Shown here: positions 24,897-32,631 of the stretch, one piece after another | Numbering within the stretch: the first letter of the stretch is position 1 | Layout: the number at the start of each line of letters is the position of its first letter | Source: Hyphomicrobium nitrativorans NL23 | GTDB lineage: Bacteria > Pseudomonadota > Alphaproteobacteria > Rhizobiales > Hyphomicrobiaceae | NCBI RefSeq assembly: GCF_000503895.1 | Contig: NC_022997.1 | Span: forward strand, 2,731,821-2,795,820 | Reading direction: 5' to 3' | DNA length: 64,000 nucleotides | The notes under the pieces: generated by a model | What the model was told of the DNA's origin: nothing | What the model saw: the letters and a program-made list of their open reading frames with translations, nothing else | Databases searched by the model: none | Position numbers and translations under genes: made by a program

Positions 24897-26243
24897 ATGA
24901 GAGTGTATGCTGGGCCGGCGCCTCGGCCCGCCCGGTCTGTTTTGTGCCGTCCAAGCCCCTCCTTCCTTAGGGGGTTCACCCTCGTTGTCGCCTGCGCGGC
25001 CCTTGTTTCTACAGCGACATCTGCGGGTTATGCCGGAGAGGGCGCAGCTCAAACTCCGGCCCAGACCGCTCCCGCCGAGGCCCAGGCCCCTGCTGCGGAC
25101 ACCCCAAAAGACGACATTCTGAAAATTCGCATCCTGATGGCTCGCGAGATTCAGGAAGATCGCCTGCCTCCGCTCTCGCTTCTCGATATTCCGCCGCCCG
25201 ATGACGGGCTTGCCGGCGCACAGCTCGGGATCGATGACAACAACACTACCGGACGCTTTCTCAAGCAGGAGTTCACTCTCGACTCCGTCGAAAATGCGAA
25301 CGCGGACGCGCTCGTGGCCGACGTCGTCAAGAAAGTCGACGAAGGCTTCCCGTTCGTCGTCGCCGATGCCCGGGCCGAGACGCTGCTGAAGCTCGCCGAC
25401 GCTCTCAAGGACAAGGACACCGTCGTGTTCAACGTCGCAGCGCCCGACGAGGACCTGCGCGAAGAGAACTGCCGCGTGAACGTCAAGCATACGGCACCGT
25501 CGCGTACGATGCTGGCGGACGCGCTCGCTCAGTATCTGGCCTGGAAACAGTGGCGCAACTGGCTGCTGGTCGTCGGCCCGACACCTGAGGACAAGGCGTT
25601 CGCGGATGCGCTGAAGCGGGCCGCGACGCGCTTCGGCCTCAAGATCGTCGACGAGCGGATGTTCGAGTACGAGCCGGGCAGCCGGCGCGCCGACGGTGGC
25701 TTCGAGCAGATCCAGCAACAGATCCCGAGCTTCATGCAAGGCGCGCCGGATCACGATGTCGTCGTGATCGCGGACGAAGGCGAACTCTTCGGCGAGTATT
25801 TTCCTTACCGGACATGGATCTCACGCCCCGTCGTGGGGACGGCCGGCCTCTATCCGACCGCCTGGCATCCCGCCGTCGAGCTTTGGGGCGGCACGCAGTT
25901 CCAGAACCGCTTCCAACGTCTCGCGAAGCGCCAGATGCGCCCGATCGACTACAACGCCTGGACGGCCGTACGCTCCGTCGGCGAAGCGGCCTCGCGCACG
26001 AACTCGTCGGATGCCAAGACGCTGATCGACTACATGCGATCGGACAAGTTCGATCTTGCCGCATTCAAAGGCCAGAAGCTGACGTACCGCTCGTGGAACG
26101 GACAGCTTCGCCAGCCGATCTTCATCGTCACTCCGAAGATCCACGTCACGGTCTCGCCGCAGCCTGGATTCCTGCACGAGTTCTCGGAACTCGACACGCT
26201 GGGCGTCGACCGGCCCGAAACCAAATGCACCGCCTTTCAATAA
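24897..26243 (+). CDS. Periplasmic binding protein of the PQQ-dependent alcohol dehydrogenase system
   Basis: 448 residues: a signal peptide after a longish basic N-terminus, an Ala/Pro-rich linker, then a branched-chain amino-acid type (type I) periplasmic binding fold (FPFVVADARAETLLKLADAL, WLLVVGPTPEDKAFADALK). It matches the family recorded as ABC transporter substrate-binding protein of the PQQ-dependent alcohol dehydrogenase system. No importer permease of the matching class is adjacent, so it may act as a sensor or as a partner of the ABC pair downstream. The ATG at 24897 has GGGAGGA upstream. Confidence 0.82.
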   Translation: MRVYAGPAPRPARSVLCRPSPSFLRGFTLVVACAALVSTATSAGYAGEGAAQTPAQTAPAEAQAPAADTPKDDILKIRILMAREIQEDRLPPLSLLDIPPPDDGLAGAQLGIDDNNTTGRFLKQEFTLDSVENANADALVADVVKKVDEGFPFVVADARAETLLKLADALKDKDTVVFNVAAPDEDLREENCRVNVKHTAPSRTMLADALAQYLAWKQWRNWLLVVGPTPEDKAFADALKRAATRFGLKIVDERMFEYEPGSRRADGGFEQIQQQIPSFMQGAPDHDVVVIADEGELFGEYFPYRTWISRPVVGTAGLYPTAWHPAVELWGGTQFQNRFQRLAKRQMRPIDYNAWTAVRSVGEAASRTNSSDAKTLIDYMRSDKFDLAAFKGQKLTYRSWNGQLRQPIFIVTPKIHVTVSPQPGFLHEFSELDTLGVDRPETKCTAFQ

Positions 26244-26273
26244 GTTGAGCGAACGACCCCAAGGAGCTTCAAC

Positions 26274-27260
26274 GTGAAAAGACAAAGCACGGCCTTCGCA
26301 CTGGCACTCCTTGCCGGCGTCATGCTGGCCTTCTCCGCCTCGAACGCGCTCGCATACCGCGTGTTCGTCTCGAACGAGAAGGAAAACACGATCTCGGTGA
26401 TCGACAGCGAGACGCTGGAGGTCATCCACACGATCAAAACCGGCAACCGTCCACGCGGCATCATCCTCGGGAACGAGGGCAAGTGGGTCATCGTGTGCGT
26501 GAGCGACGACAACAAGCTGCAGGTATTCGACACGCAGACCTACGAACTGGTGAAGGATCTGCCGTCGGGACCGGATCCCGAGTTGCCGATCCTGCACACC
26601 TCCGGAAACCCGCTCTACGTCTCGAACGAAGACGACAACCTCGTCACCGTCGTCGACATCTTCGAAAACCGCATCATCACGGACATTCCGGTCGGCGTGG
26701 AGCCCGAGGGCATGGGCATGAGCCCGGACGGCAAGTGGCTGGTCAACACGTCCGAAACCACCAACATGGCGCACTTCATCGACACCGAGAGCCTCAAGGT
26801 GATCGACAACGTGCTCGTGGACAGCCGTCCGCGCGTGGCGGAATTCACGCCCGACGGCAAGGAAGTGTGGGTGTCGGCGGAAATCGGCGGCACGGTCACC
26901 GTGATCGCCACCGAGAGCCGCGAGGTTCTCGCCAAGATCAACTTCGAAATCCAGGGCATCACGAAAGACGCGATCCAGCCGGTCGGCGTGCGCATCACGA
27001 GCGACGGCAAGAAGGCGTTCGTCGCGCTCGGGCCGTCCAACCGCGTTGCCGTGGTCGATGTCGCCACGCGCGAGGTCGAGCGCTATCTGCTCGTCGGCCA
27101 GCGCGTGTGGAACCTCGGCTTCACACCCGACGAGAAGCTTCTTTTCACCACGAACGGCACATCGAACGACGTTTCCGTCATCGACGTCGCATCGCTCAAG
27201 GTCACGAAGTCGATCCGCGTGGGCCGCTACCCGTGGGGTGTGGTCGCCGCGCCTAACTAG
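26274..27260 (+). CDS. PQQ-associated YVTN beta-propeller protein
   Basis: 328 residues: a signal peptide (LALLAGVMLAFSASNALA), then repeated propeller blades of the YVTN type (YRVFVSNEKENTISVIDSE, PLYVSNEDDNLVTVVDI, LLFTTNGTSNDVSVIDV). It matches the PQQ-dependent catabolism-associated beta-propeller family. It is periplasmic and has no catalytic residues that I can point to; a scaffold or electron-relay role is only a guess. The GTG start at 26274 has AAGGAG upstream. It lies 30 bp after the binding-protein gene. Confidence 0.86.
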   Translation: MKRQSTAFALALLAGVMLAFSASNALAYRVFVSNEKENTISVIDSETLEVIHTIKTGNRPRGIILGNEGKWVIVCVSDDNKLQVFDTQTYELVKDLPSGPDPELPILHTSGNPLYVSNEDDNLVTVVDIFENRIITDIPVGVEPEGMGMSPDGKWLVNTSETTNMAHFIDTESLKVIDNVLVDSRPRVAEFTPDGKEVWVSAEIGGTVTVIATESREVLAKINFEIQGITKDAIQPVGVRITSDGKKAFVALGPSNRVAVVDVATREVERYLLVGQRVWNLGFTPDEKLLFTTNGTSNDVSVIDVASLKVTKSIRVGRYPWGVVAAPN

Positions 27261-27269
27261 GTCAGGGGA

Positions 27270-27302
27270 AAACGGAGCGCGCACACCGCGCGTTCCGTTT
27301 CA
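27270..27302 (+). terminator. Terminator after the beta-propeller gene
   Basis: Stem AAACGGAGCGCG with CGCGCGTTCCGTTT (12 pairs including one G-U), loop CACAC, ending in the TTT of the arm. It suggests that the ABC gene pair starting at 27604 has its own promoter. Confidence 0.65.
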
Positions 27303-27603
27303 TGACTCCGGTGGCGATGGCTTTCCGTTTTCAGCAGGGATATTGGCGAGACTTCCATTCCGTTCGGGAAAGCACCTCGCTCAATTTCTCATCGACTGGC
27401 AGACGTGAATGCGCTTTCATCTCGCCCGACGTCTACGGACGCTTCGGCGATGTGGGCTTCGAAGGGTAGAATTCAAACTCGTGACGGCAGCACGAGACCG
27501 AACGCCAGCGCTGCGCGCACTTTGTCGTGATCCGTCCGGGCGTCTCTCCGCGGAGCGGCCAGGCCCTCGCAGCAACGGATCAGCAAGGGACTTTATCCGT
27601 CAC
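27303..27603 (+). promoter_or_regulatory. Intergenic leader before the ABC exporter genes
   Basis: About 300 bp without a convincing gene. The frame of the following ATPase is open backwards to 27409, but the extra residues look random. A promoter for 27604-29276 is expected here; I see no clear -35/-10 pair. Confidence 0.35.
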
Positions 27604-28383
27604 GTGAGCATCGCCAGCACAACATCCGAGACCTCCTCGCCCGACGCGCTCGTCGTCAACAGCGTGAGCCACAGCTTCGGCGACAAGCGCGTTCTCGACG
27701 ACGTGTCGCTGACCGTACCGCGGGGTTCGTTTGCGGTTCTGCTCGGCCTCAACGGCGCCGGCAAATCCACCCTGTTCGCGCTGATCACGCGCCTCTACGA
27801 CAACGTGTCCGGAGAGATCCGCATTCTCGGCCGCGACGTTCGGCGGACACCGGGCGCTGCGCTGCAACGTCTCGGCGTGGTGTTCCAGTCGCGGACGCTC
27901 GATTCCGATCTCTCGCTTCAGCAGAACCTGCTTTATCACGCCGCCCTGCACGGTCTCGGCCGGCGCGACGCCAAGAAGCGGGCCCAGGAAGCCCTCGAAA
28001 CCGTCGGCTTGGCGGATCGCGCGCACGAGAAGGTGCGCAATCTTTCAGGTGGACAGGCGCGGCGCGTGGAGATCGCGCGCGCCCTGCTACATCGACCGAG
28101 CTGCCTGCTGCTCGACGAGCCAACGGTGGGGCTGGACATCGGCTCGCGCGAGAGCGTCATCAAAATCGTACGTGACCTCGTGGCACGCCAGGGACTCGGC
28201 GTCTTGTGGGCCACGCATCTCATCGACGAGATCGCGCCCGACGATTGCGTCGTCGTTCTTCACAAGGGCCAGGTGCTGTTTACCGGCCAGGTTCCCGAGC
28301 TTCTGAAAGCTGCCGGGGCGGCAAATGCACGGGATGCCTTCCGCATACTCACCGGCACCCAGTCGGAGGAGGATGCGGCATGA
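27604..28383 (+). CDS. ABC transporter ATP-binding protein, PQQ-dependent alcohol dehydrogenase system
   Basis: 259 residues: Walker A GLNGAGKST, Q-loop VFQSRTLDSDLSL, signature LSGGQARRVEIARAL, Walker B CLLLDEPTVGLD and switch WATHLIDE. It is of the ABC-2 exporter type (drug/NodI-like) and matches the family tied to PQQ-dependent dehydrogenases. It couples to the permease by an ATGA overlap. The GTG at 27604 is chosen as the start, since residues before it are not conserved in character. The exported substrate is unknown. Confidence 0.88.
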   Translation: MSIASTTSETSSPDALVVNSVSHSFGDKRVLDDVSLTVPRGSFAVLLGLNGAGKSTLFALITRLYDNVSGEIRILGRDVRRTPGAALQRLGVVFQSRTLDSDLSLQQNLLYHAALHGLGRRDAKKRAQEALETVGLADRAHEKVRNLSGGQARRVEIARALLHRPSCLLLDEPTVGLDIGSRESVIKIVRDLVARQGLGVLWATHLIDEIAPDDCVVVLHKGQVLFTGQVPELLKAAGAANARDAFRILTGTQSEEDAA

Positions 28384-29276
28384 ACAAGGTCGATGTCGTC
28401 CGTCCGATGGCCGATCAGGCGCCGCGAGGGCTCGGTTTCTTCGCGTATCTCGCGTGTTTCCGCGGAATCGTCTGGCGGGAAGTGCTCCGCTTCCTGCATC
28501 AGCGCGAACGCTTCTTCTCCGCACTCGTCCGGCCGCTCGTTTGGCTGTTCATCTTCGCGGCCGGCTTTCGGCAGGTGCTCGGCGTCTCGATCATTCCGCC
28601 GTATCAGACCTACGTGCTTTACGAGACGTTCATCACGCCGGGCCTGATCGCGATGATCCTGCTCTTCAACGCGATGCAGTCTTCGCTATCGATGGTTTAC
28701 GACCGCGAGACGGGCGCCATGCGCACGCTGCTCGTGAGCCCGTTCCCGCGCTCCTTCCTGTTGCTCTCGAAACTCATCGGGTCGGTGGCGGTCGCGCTCC
28801 TGCAAGCGTACGCGTTCCTTGCGGTGTGCTATTTCTGGGAGATCGAGCCGCCGCTCATCGGCTACCTGACGGTGGCGCCCGCGATCATCCTCGCAGGGCT
28901 GATGCTCGGCGCCATGGCGCTGTTCATCTCATCGGTGATCCGCCAGCTGGAGAACTTCGCGGGCGTCATGAACTTCGTCATCTTCCCGATGTTCTTCGCC
29001 TCCTCCGCGCTCTACCCGCTGTGGCGCATCCGGGAATCGAGCCCGCTTCTCTACGAGATCTGCAGGGTTAACCCGTTCACTTATGCGGTTGAACTGATCC
29101 GCTTCGCCCTTTACGGGCAGGTCGGTCCGCGCCTCAGCGACGGCTCGATCGACCTTACAAATCTGTATGTTGTCATCGGCTACACGGTGTTCTTCCTTGG
29201 GGCGGCGGTTTATGCCTATAACCCCTCCAAGGGCCTGATCGCACGGCGCGGCGGCCCGGGCGCGAGAGCGAGCTGA
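28380..29276 (+). CDS. ABC-2 type permease, PQQ-dependent alcohol dehydrogenase system
   Basis: 298 residues with six hydrophobic segments and the ABC-2 pattern: an N-terminal amphipathic WREVLRFLHQRERFFSAL, then MVYDRETGAMRTLLVSPFPR between the second and third spans, and FFASSALYPLWRIRE near the end. It forms an exporter with the upstream ATPase. Such pairs accompany quinoprotein dehydrogenases and may move a cofactor, peptide or assembly factor to the periplasm. Confidence 0.88.
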   Translation: MNKVDVVRPMADQAPRGLGFFAYLACFRGIVWREVLRFLHQRERFFSALVRPLVWLFIFAAGFRQVLGVSIIPPYQTYVLYETFITPGLIAMILLFNAMQSSLSMVYDRETGAMRTLLVSPFPRSFLLLSKLIGSVAVALLQAYAFLAVCYFWEIEPPLIGYLTVAPAIILAGLMLGAMALFISSVIRQLENFAGVMNFVIFPMFFASSALYPLWRIRESSPLLYEICRVNPFTYAVELIRFALYGQVGPRLSDGSIDLTNLYVVIGYTVFFLGAAVYAYNPSKGLIARRGGPGARAS

Positions 29277-29358
29277 GATCTCGCGCCCATCCCCAAGGTG
29301 GAGATTTCAAAAGCCTGTTTCAGCTTCTTCGGCGAACTGGACCAACGAGAGACAAAAA

Positions 29359-30072
29359 ATGACCAGCACCGCTCAGAACGCTTCGATCCCATCCATCGTC
29401 CTCGGCGCGGCCTTCCTCTTCGGCGCGTCGTTCGCACTCCAATCCGCCCCAGCAGCCGCGGGGGGGCCGGCGGTGACGCCGATGCCCGCCGTGGGCGAGC
29501 CCGCACCGCCGCCGATCGACATGACCTCGGCCTGGCCCTGCGTACAGCGCAAGGTGGATACGCTGTCGGTTGCACAGATCTGGGACGGGCCGCCCATCGA
29601 CGACGTCAAGGGATGGTTCCTGGACACGGATGTTTCCGCGCTCATCGAGGTTCTTTCGAGCCGCCGCATTCCCGTCGACCAAGCCGAAGGAGCCGTCGAG
29701 GCCTTTGCCAAGGAGCAGCCGGACGACAAGAAGGACGAACGGCTGACGCTGCTGTTTGCCGGGTTGTTCGACCGGGCGACGACGCAACGCCGCGGCGTGA
29801 TGGCGGGCATCGAGCGCTATCAGCGATCGCAGCAGGAGCGCTCGCGGGAGCTTGAGCGGCAGAGCTCGGCCATCTCCACGCTTCAGGATAAGGCCTCAAC
29901 GGACGACGACGCAGCCGCCAAGCTCAAGGACGCTCAAGAGAAGTTCGATTGGGCGCAGCGTATTTTTCACGAGCGTCAGACGAACATTCCGCTCGCGTGT
30001 GAGCTGCCGGTTCTGATCGAAGAGCGGCTGTTCATGCTGACGCGCGCAATCCGCAACGGGATGAGCAGCTAA
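29359..30072 (+). CDS. Unknown periplasmic protein with coiled-coil segment
   Basis: 237 residues that I do not recognise. An N-terminal signal peptide (LGAAFLFGASFALQSAPAAA) is followed by a Pro/Ala linker and SAWPCVQRKVDTLSVAQIWDGPP, a soluble domain rich in acidic and basic residues. A likely coiled coil lies at about residues 150-205 (RYQRSQQERSRELERQSSAI). Two cysteines (about residues 60 and 218) could pair. It follows the ABC exporter genes by 82 bp on the same strand, so it may be an accessory factor of the PQQ-dehydrogenase system. Confidence 0.7.
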   Translation: MTSTAQNASIPSIVLGAAFLFGASFALQSAPAAAGGPAVTPMPAVGEPAPPPIDMTSAWPCVQRKVDTLSVAQIWDGPPIDDVKGWFLDTDVSALIEVLSSRRIPVDQAEGAVEAFAKEQPDDKKDERLTLLFAGLFDRATTQRRGVMAGIERYQRSQQERSRELERQSSAISTLQDKASTDDDAAAKLKDAQEKFDWAQRIFHERQTNIPLACELPVLIEERLFMLTRAIRNGMSS

Positions 30073-30201
30073 CTCCATCTGTCGGGATGGCGAAGTGGCT
30101 CTGTCGGCCCGCAGGCGTTCCTTGGACCGGGACCCGCCCTGCCGCCGGGAAGCTGGCACGCCTCACGGCGCCAGGCCGCGTGAGCCTCGTTATCCGCTAC
30201 G

Positions 30202-30813
30202 TTACGGGACCGGCTCCACCTTCACGAGGTCGAAGCCGTGCTCCTGCCAAGCGTCCGTTCCCTCGGAAAACCAGAGCACATCCGTATAGCCCCATTCGAG
30301 GGCGCGTTTAGCGGCATTCCAGGACATCCAGCAGTTCCGCTGACAGAAGAAAACGACGGGGCGTGCCGGATCGTTCTCCGTCAACGTCGCCAGGCGCGTC
30401 TTGAAGTAGTCCTCGAACTCGTCGGACAGCACGCCGTAGCCCACGTTCGGCAACCAGTGGGCGCCCTTCATGCTCATGTGGGTCGGGTCGCGCCAGATGG
30501 TCCCTTTCGGGAGGTTTGGCGGCTTTTTCGCGCGGGGATAGACGTCGACGAAGAGCGCACGCCCTTCGCGGACGATCTTTTCGGCATCGTCCGCATCGAT
30601 CGTGCGCGCACCCTTCAAGGTGAGAGGAACGGGCGCACGGTAGTCGTCGGTTCTGTAGCCTTCGAGTTCCGGCACATCGCCCGCGATGGCGGCGGATATA
30701 TGCGGGGTGGAGAGCAGCACGAAGACCGCGGCGGCTATCCATGCGCGCGTGCGTGCCGATGTCGAAAAGGCGCCGGTCGTCACAGAGACCGCCGTCACAC
30801 AGCCCAATCGCAC
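30202..30813 (-). CDS. PQQ-associated CXXCW-type rhodanese-like protein
   Basis: 203 residues: an N-terminal signal region (TRAWIAAAVFVLLSTPHIS) and a rhodanese-like domain with VVFFCQRNCWMSWNAAKRALEWG, the cysteine-tryptophan motif that names the PQQ-dependent catabolism-associated family. Here the spacing is C-x3-C-W. It is probably periplasmic; the reaction is unknown. The GTG at 30813 is preferred over ATG 30846 because GAGGAG sits 7 bases upstream of it, whereas ATG 30846 abuts a hairpin. It is the last gene of the xoxF-xoxG-xoxJ strand. Confidence 0.82.
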   Translation of the reverse strand: MRLGCVTAVSVTTGAFSTSARTRAWIAAAVFVLLSTPHISAAIAGDVPELEGYRTDDYRAPVPLTLKGARTIDADDAEKIVREGRALFVDVYPRAKKPPNLPKGTIWRDPTHMSMKGAHWLPNVGYGVLSDEFEDYFKTRLATLTENDPARPVVFFCQRNCWMSWNAAKRALEWGYTDVLWFSEGTDAWQEHGFDLVKVEPVP

Positions 30814-30846
30814 GCCACTGCTCCTCTGAACCACCCCAAACGACAT

Positions 30847-30878
30847 ACGCCGGGCGTACACATGTGCACACCCGGCGT
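30847..30878 (-). terminator. Hairpin between xoxJ and the CXXCW gene
   Basis: Arms ACGCCGGG (30847-30854) and CCCGGCGT (30871-30878) enclose a self-complementary CACATGTG. There is no T-tract, so it may be an RNA-processing or stabilising hairpin rather than a terminator, or a protein-binding site. Confidence 0.5.
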
Positions 30879-30910
30879 CAATCTCCGCCCAAGCCAGATG
30901 GAGATGGGCT

Positions 30911-31780
30911 TTAGTTGGAGCCGGTGGCCTTCACGGGGCCGCGCGGCTCCGTAATGATTTTGTTGTCCTCGTCGATGATCGGCACGCCGTAGTCGAGGAG
31001 GATCTTGTCGATATCGCCCTGACGCTTCGTGATCACGTCGTTGATCTCGTGCTTCCACTGCACCTCGTTGACGCGTACGCCGAGGGTGATGCGATAGTCG
31101 AGGCGTTCGGTGCCGGGGCGGCGCGCTTCGACGATCGGATTGACGACCAGATCGCCGAACTCTTTCGCGTAGTAGCCCGCGTAAGGGCCCCACAGCACGC
31201 CCGCGTCGATCTCGCCCTTCTCGATGTCCTGGATCATTTCGCGCGGCGGGCTCTCGTGGCGCGTATCGACCATGAAGCGATACGAGCGCGCGTTCGGCAT
31301 CAGGCCAGCGCGGGCAACATGATCGGCGGCCGGAGCGCCTGCCTGGACGCCAATGGTCTTGCCCTTGAGCCGCTCGTCATAGATCGAGTTCACGTCCTCA
31401 AGGCCGCTGCCTTTCTTGGCGATGATGGCGTAGGTCGTGCGGTAGTAGTGATTGGTGTTGAGCGTGTATTCGTCCGCCTGGACGGTGCCCATGATGACGT
31501 CGCAGCGCCGGGCCGCCAGCGTCATCCGAACCAAGCCGAGCCCTTGCGGAAACCACGTGTACTCGACGGGACGTCCGAGTTCGTCGGCGAAGATCTCGGC
31601 GATCTTGTTTTCGAAACCTTCGCCCTTCTCGTTCGAGTACGGCAAGTTTCCGGGCGTTGCGCAAACGCGAAAGACGTTGCGGTTGACCGCATCCGCGAGA
31701 TGGCCCTCGGCAGCCCCGGCGCCGCCAGGAGCGACGACGAGGCTGCCAAGGAAGAGAGCTAGAAGGGCGTGCGTTCTCAT
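30911..31780 (-). CDS. xoxJ: Periplasmic binding protein XoxJ (quinoprotein dehydrogenase-associated)
   Basis: 289 residues with a signal peptide (LLALFLGSLVVAPGGAGA) and an amino-acid-binding-like type II fold (FRVCATPGNLPYSNEKGEGFENKIAE, RRCDVIMGTVQADEY, GKTIGVQAGAPAADHV). This family is encoded with XoxF and XoxG and is thought to help activate or mature the dehydrogenase. The ATG at 31780 has GAGAGAGAAA upstream. It follows xoxG by 50 bp, which supports a xoxF-xoxG-xoxJ operon. Confidence 0.9.
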   Translation of the reverse strand: MRTHALLALFLGSLVVAPGGAGAAEGHLADAVNRNVFRVCATPGNLPYSNEKGEGFENKIAEIFADELGRPVEYTWFPQGLGLVRMTLAARRCDVIMGTVQADEYTLNTNHYYRTTYAIIAKKGSGLEDVNSIYDERLKGKTIGVQAGAPAADHVARAGLMPNARSYRFMVDTRHESPPREMIQDIEKGEIDAGVLWGPYAGYYAKEFGDLVVNPIVEARRPGTERLDYRITLGVRVNEVQWKHEINDVITKRQGDIDKILLDYGVPIIDEDNKIITEPRGPVKATGSN

Positions 31781-31830
31781 GGGATTTTCTCTCTCGTTCT
31801 TATGAGGCAGCCGCCGAACCACCGATCTCG

Positions 31831-32412
31831 TTAGCCTCCTACGCAGGCCTTTTCGTAGTCGATCGCTTCCTGCGGCTTCGCAGCGCGCTGGTCAGCGCTC
31901 AAGCGGCCACCCGGCAGCGCATCCGTCGAACGGGCGCGGAGATAGATGTAGATGTCGTCGATGTAGCACATGACGTTCGGGTTATCGCCGAGCGCGGGCA
32001 TGACCGACTTGGTGCCGCCCATGTCGCTTTCCTGACCGCCCGCGACGACCTGGAGGAACTTCGCGTAATCCATGGTCTTGAGCGAGTCCTTGAGGGCTGG
32101 CGCAAACGTCGAGCCTTCCGCGTTCGGACCATGGCATACGTGGCACTCAGCATGGTAGCGGCGCCAGCCGGAATAGGTGTTCCAGTCGACCTGAACCACG
32201 TGATCCGTATTCTCGGGATTCCGCTTGACGTCATAGGTCGGCGTGCCGTCGGGCAGCGTCCACTTGCCGTCCTTGAATTCCTTGCCTTCCTGGAATTGCT
32301 TCTCGAAGGCCGGATCGGGCATTGCCGACTTGTCATCGTCTGCGATTGCAGATCCCATAGAAACTGCCACTACACCAGCGGCAACGATCATACCAAAACC
32401 AAATCTTTTCAC
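31831..32412 (-). CDS. xoxG: Cytochrome c XoxG, electron acceptor of XoxF
   Basis: 193 residues: a GTG start, a signal peptide (MIVAAGVVAVSMGSAIA), an N-terminal charged extension, then a single heme site CHVCH in YHAECHVCHGPNAEGSTFAPAL. A methionine in VMPALGDNPNV is the probable axial ligand. It is larger than ordinary cytochrome c and matches the cytochrome cL/XoxG type that accepts electrons from methanol dehydrogenase. It sits directly downstream of xoxF with a 219 bp gap containing a hairpin. Confidence 0.92.
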   Translation of the reverse strand: MKRFGFGMIVAAGVVAVSMGSAIADDDKSAMPDPAFEKQFQEGKEFKDGKWTLPDGTPTYDVKRNPENTDHVVQVDWNTYSGWRRYHAECHVCHGPNAEGSTFAPALKDSLKTMDYAKFLQVVAGGQESDMGGTKSVMPALGDNPNVMCYIDDIYIYLRARSTDALPGGRLSADQRAAKPQEAIDYEKACVGG

Positions 32413-32584
32413 GCGCGTCCCCTGTTACGTTGAAGCTCCGACCAGCTTCAGCTCTGTTCCTTATAATGCCGAAGCTGCTCTCAGGCCTTCACAATACGGT
32501 GCATTTGCGTTCGGATCTTCTTCACGACTTGGTGACGTCCGCCCGCCGCGACAAGTCGTCTTGAAGATTACTTTCCAGCAACAA

Positions 32585-32610
32585 ACCGGCGCGGGTTGCC
32601 CCGCGCCGGT
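32585..32610. terminator. Hairpin downstream of xoxF
   Basis: A perfect 11 bp stem, ACCGGCGCGGG (32585-32595) with CCCGCGCCGGT (32600-32610), loop TTGC, about 22 bases after the xoxF stop. On the minus strand it is followed by a weak TTTGTTG tract. It may partially terminate, so that xoxF exceeds xoxG and xoxJ. Confidence 0.7.
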
Positions 32611-32631
32611 CCGTTTTCTTAGCGAGCCAAA

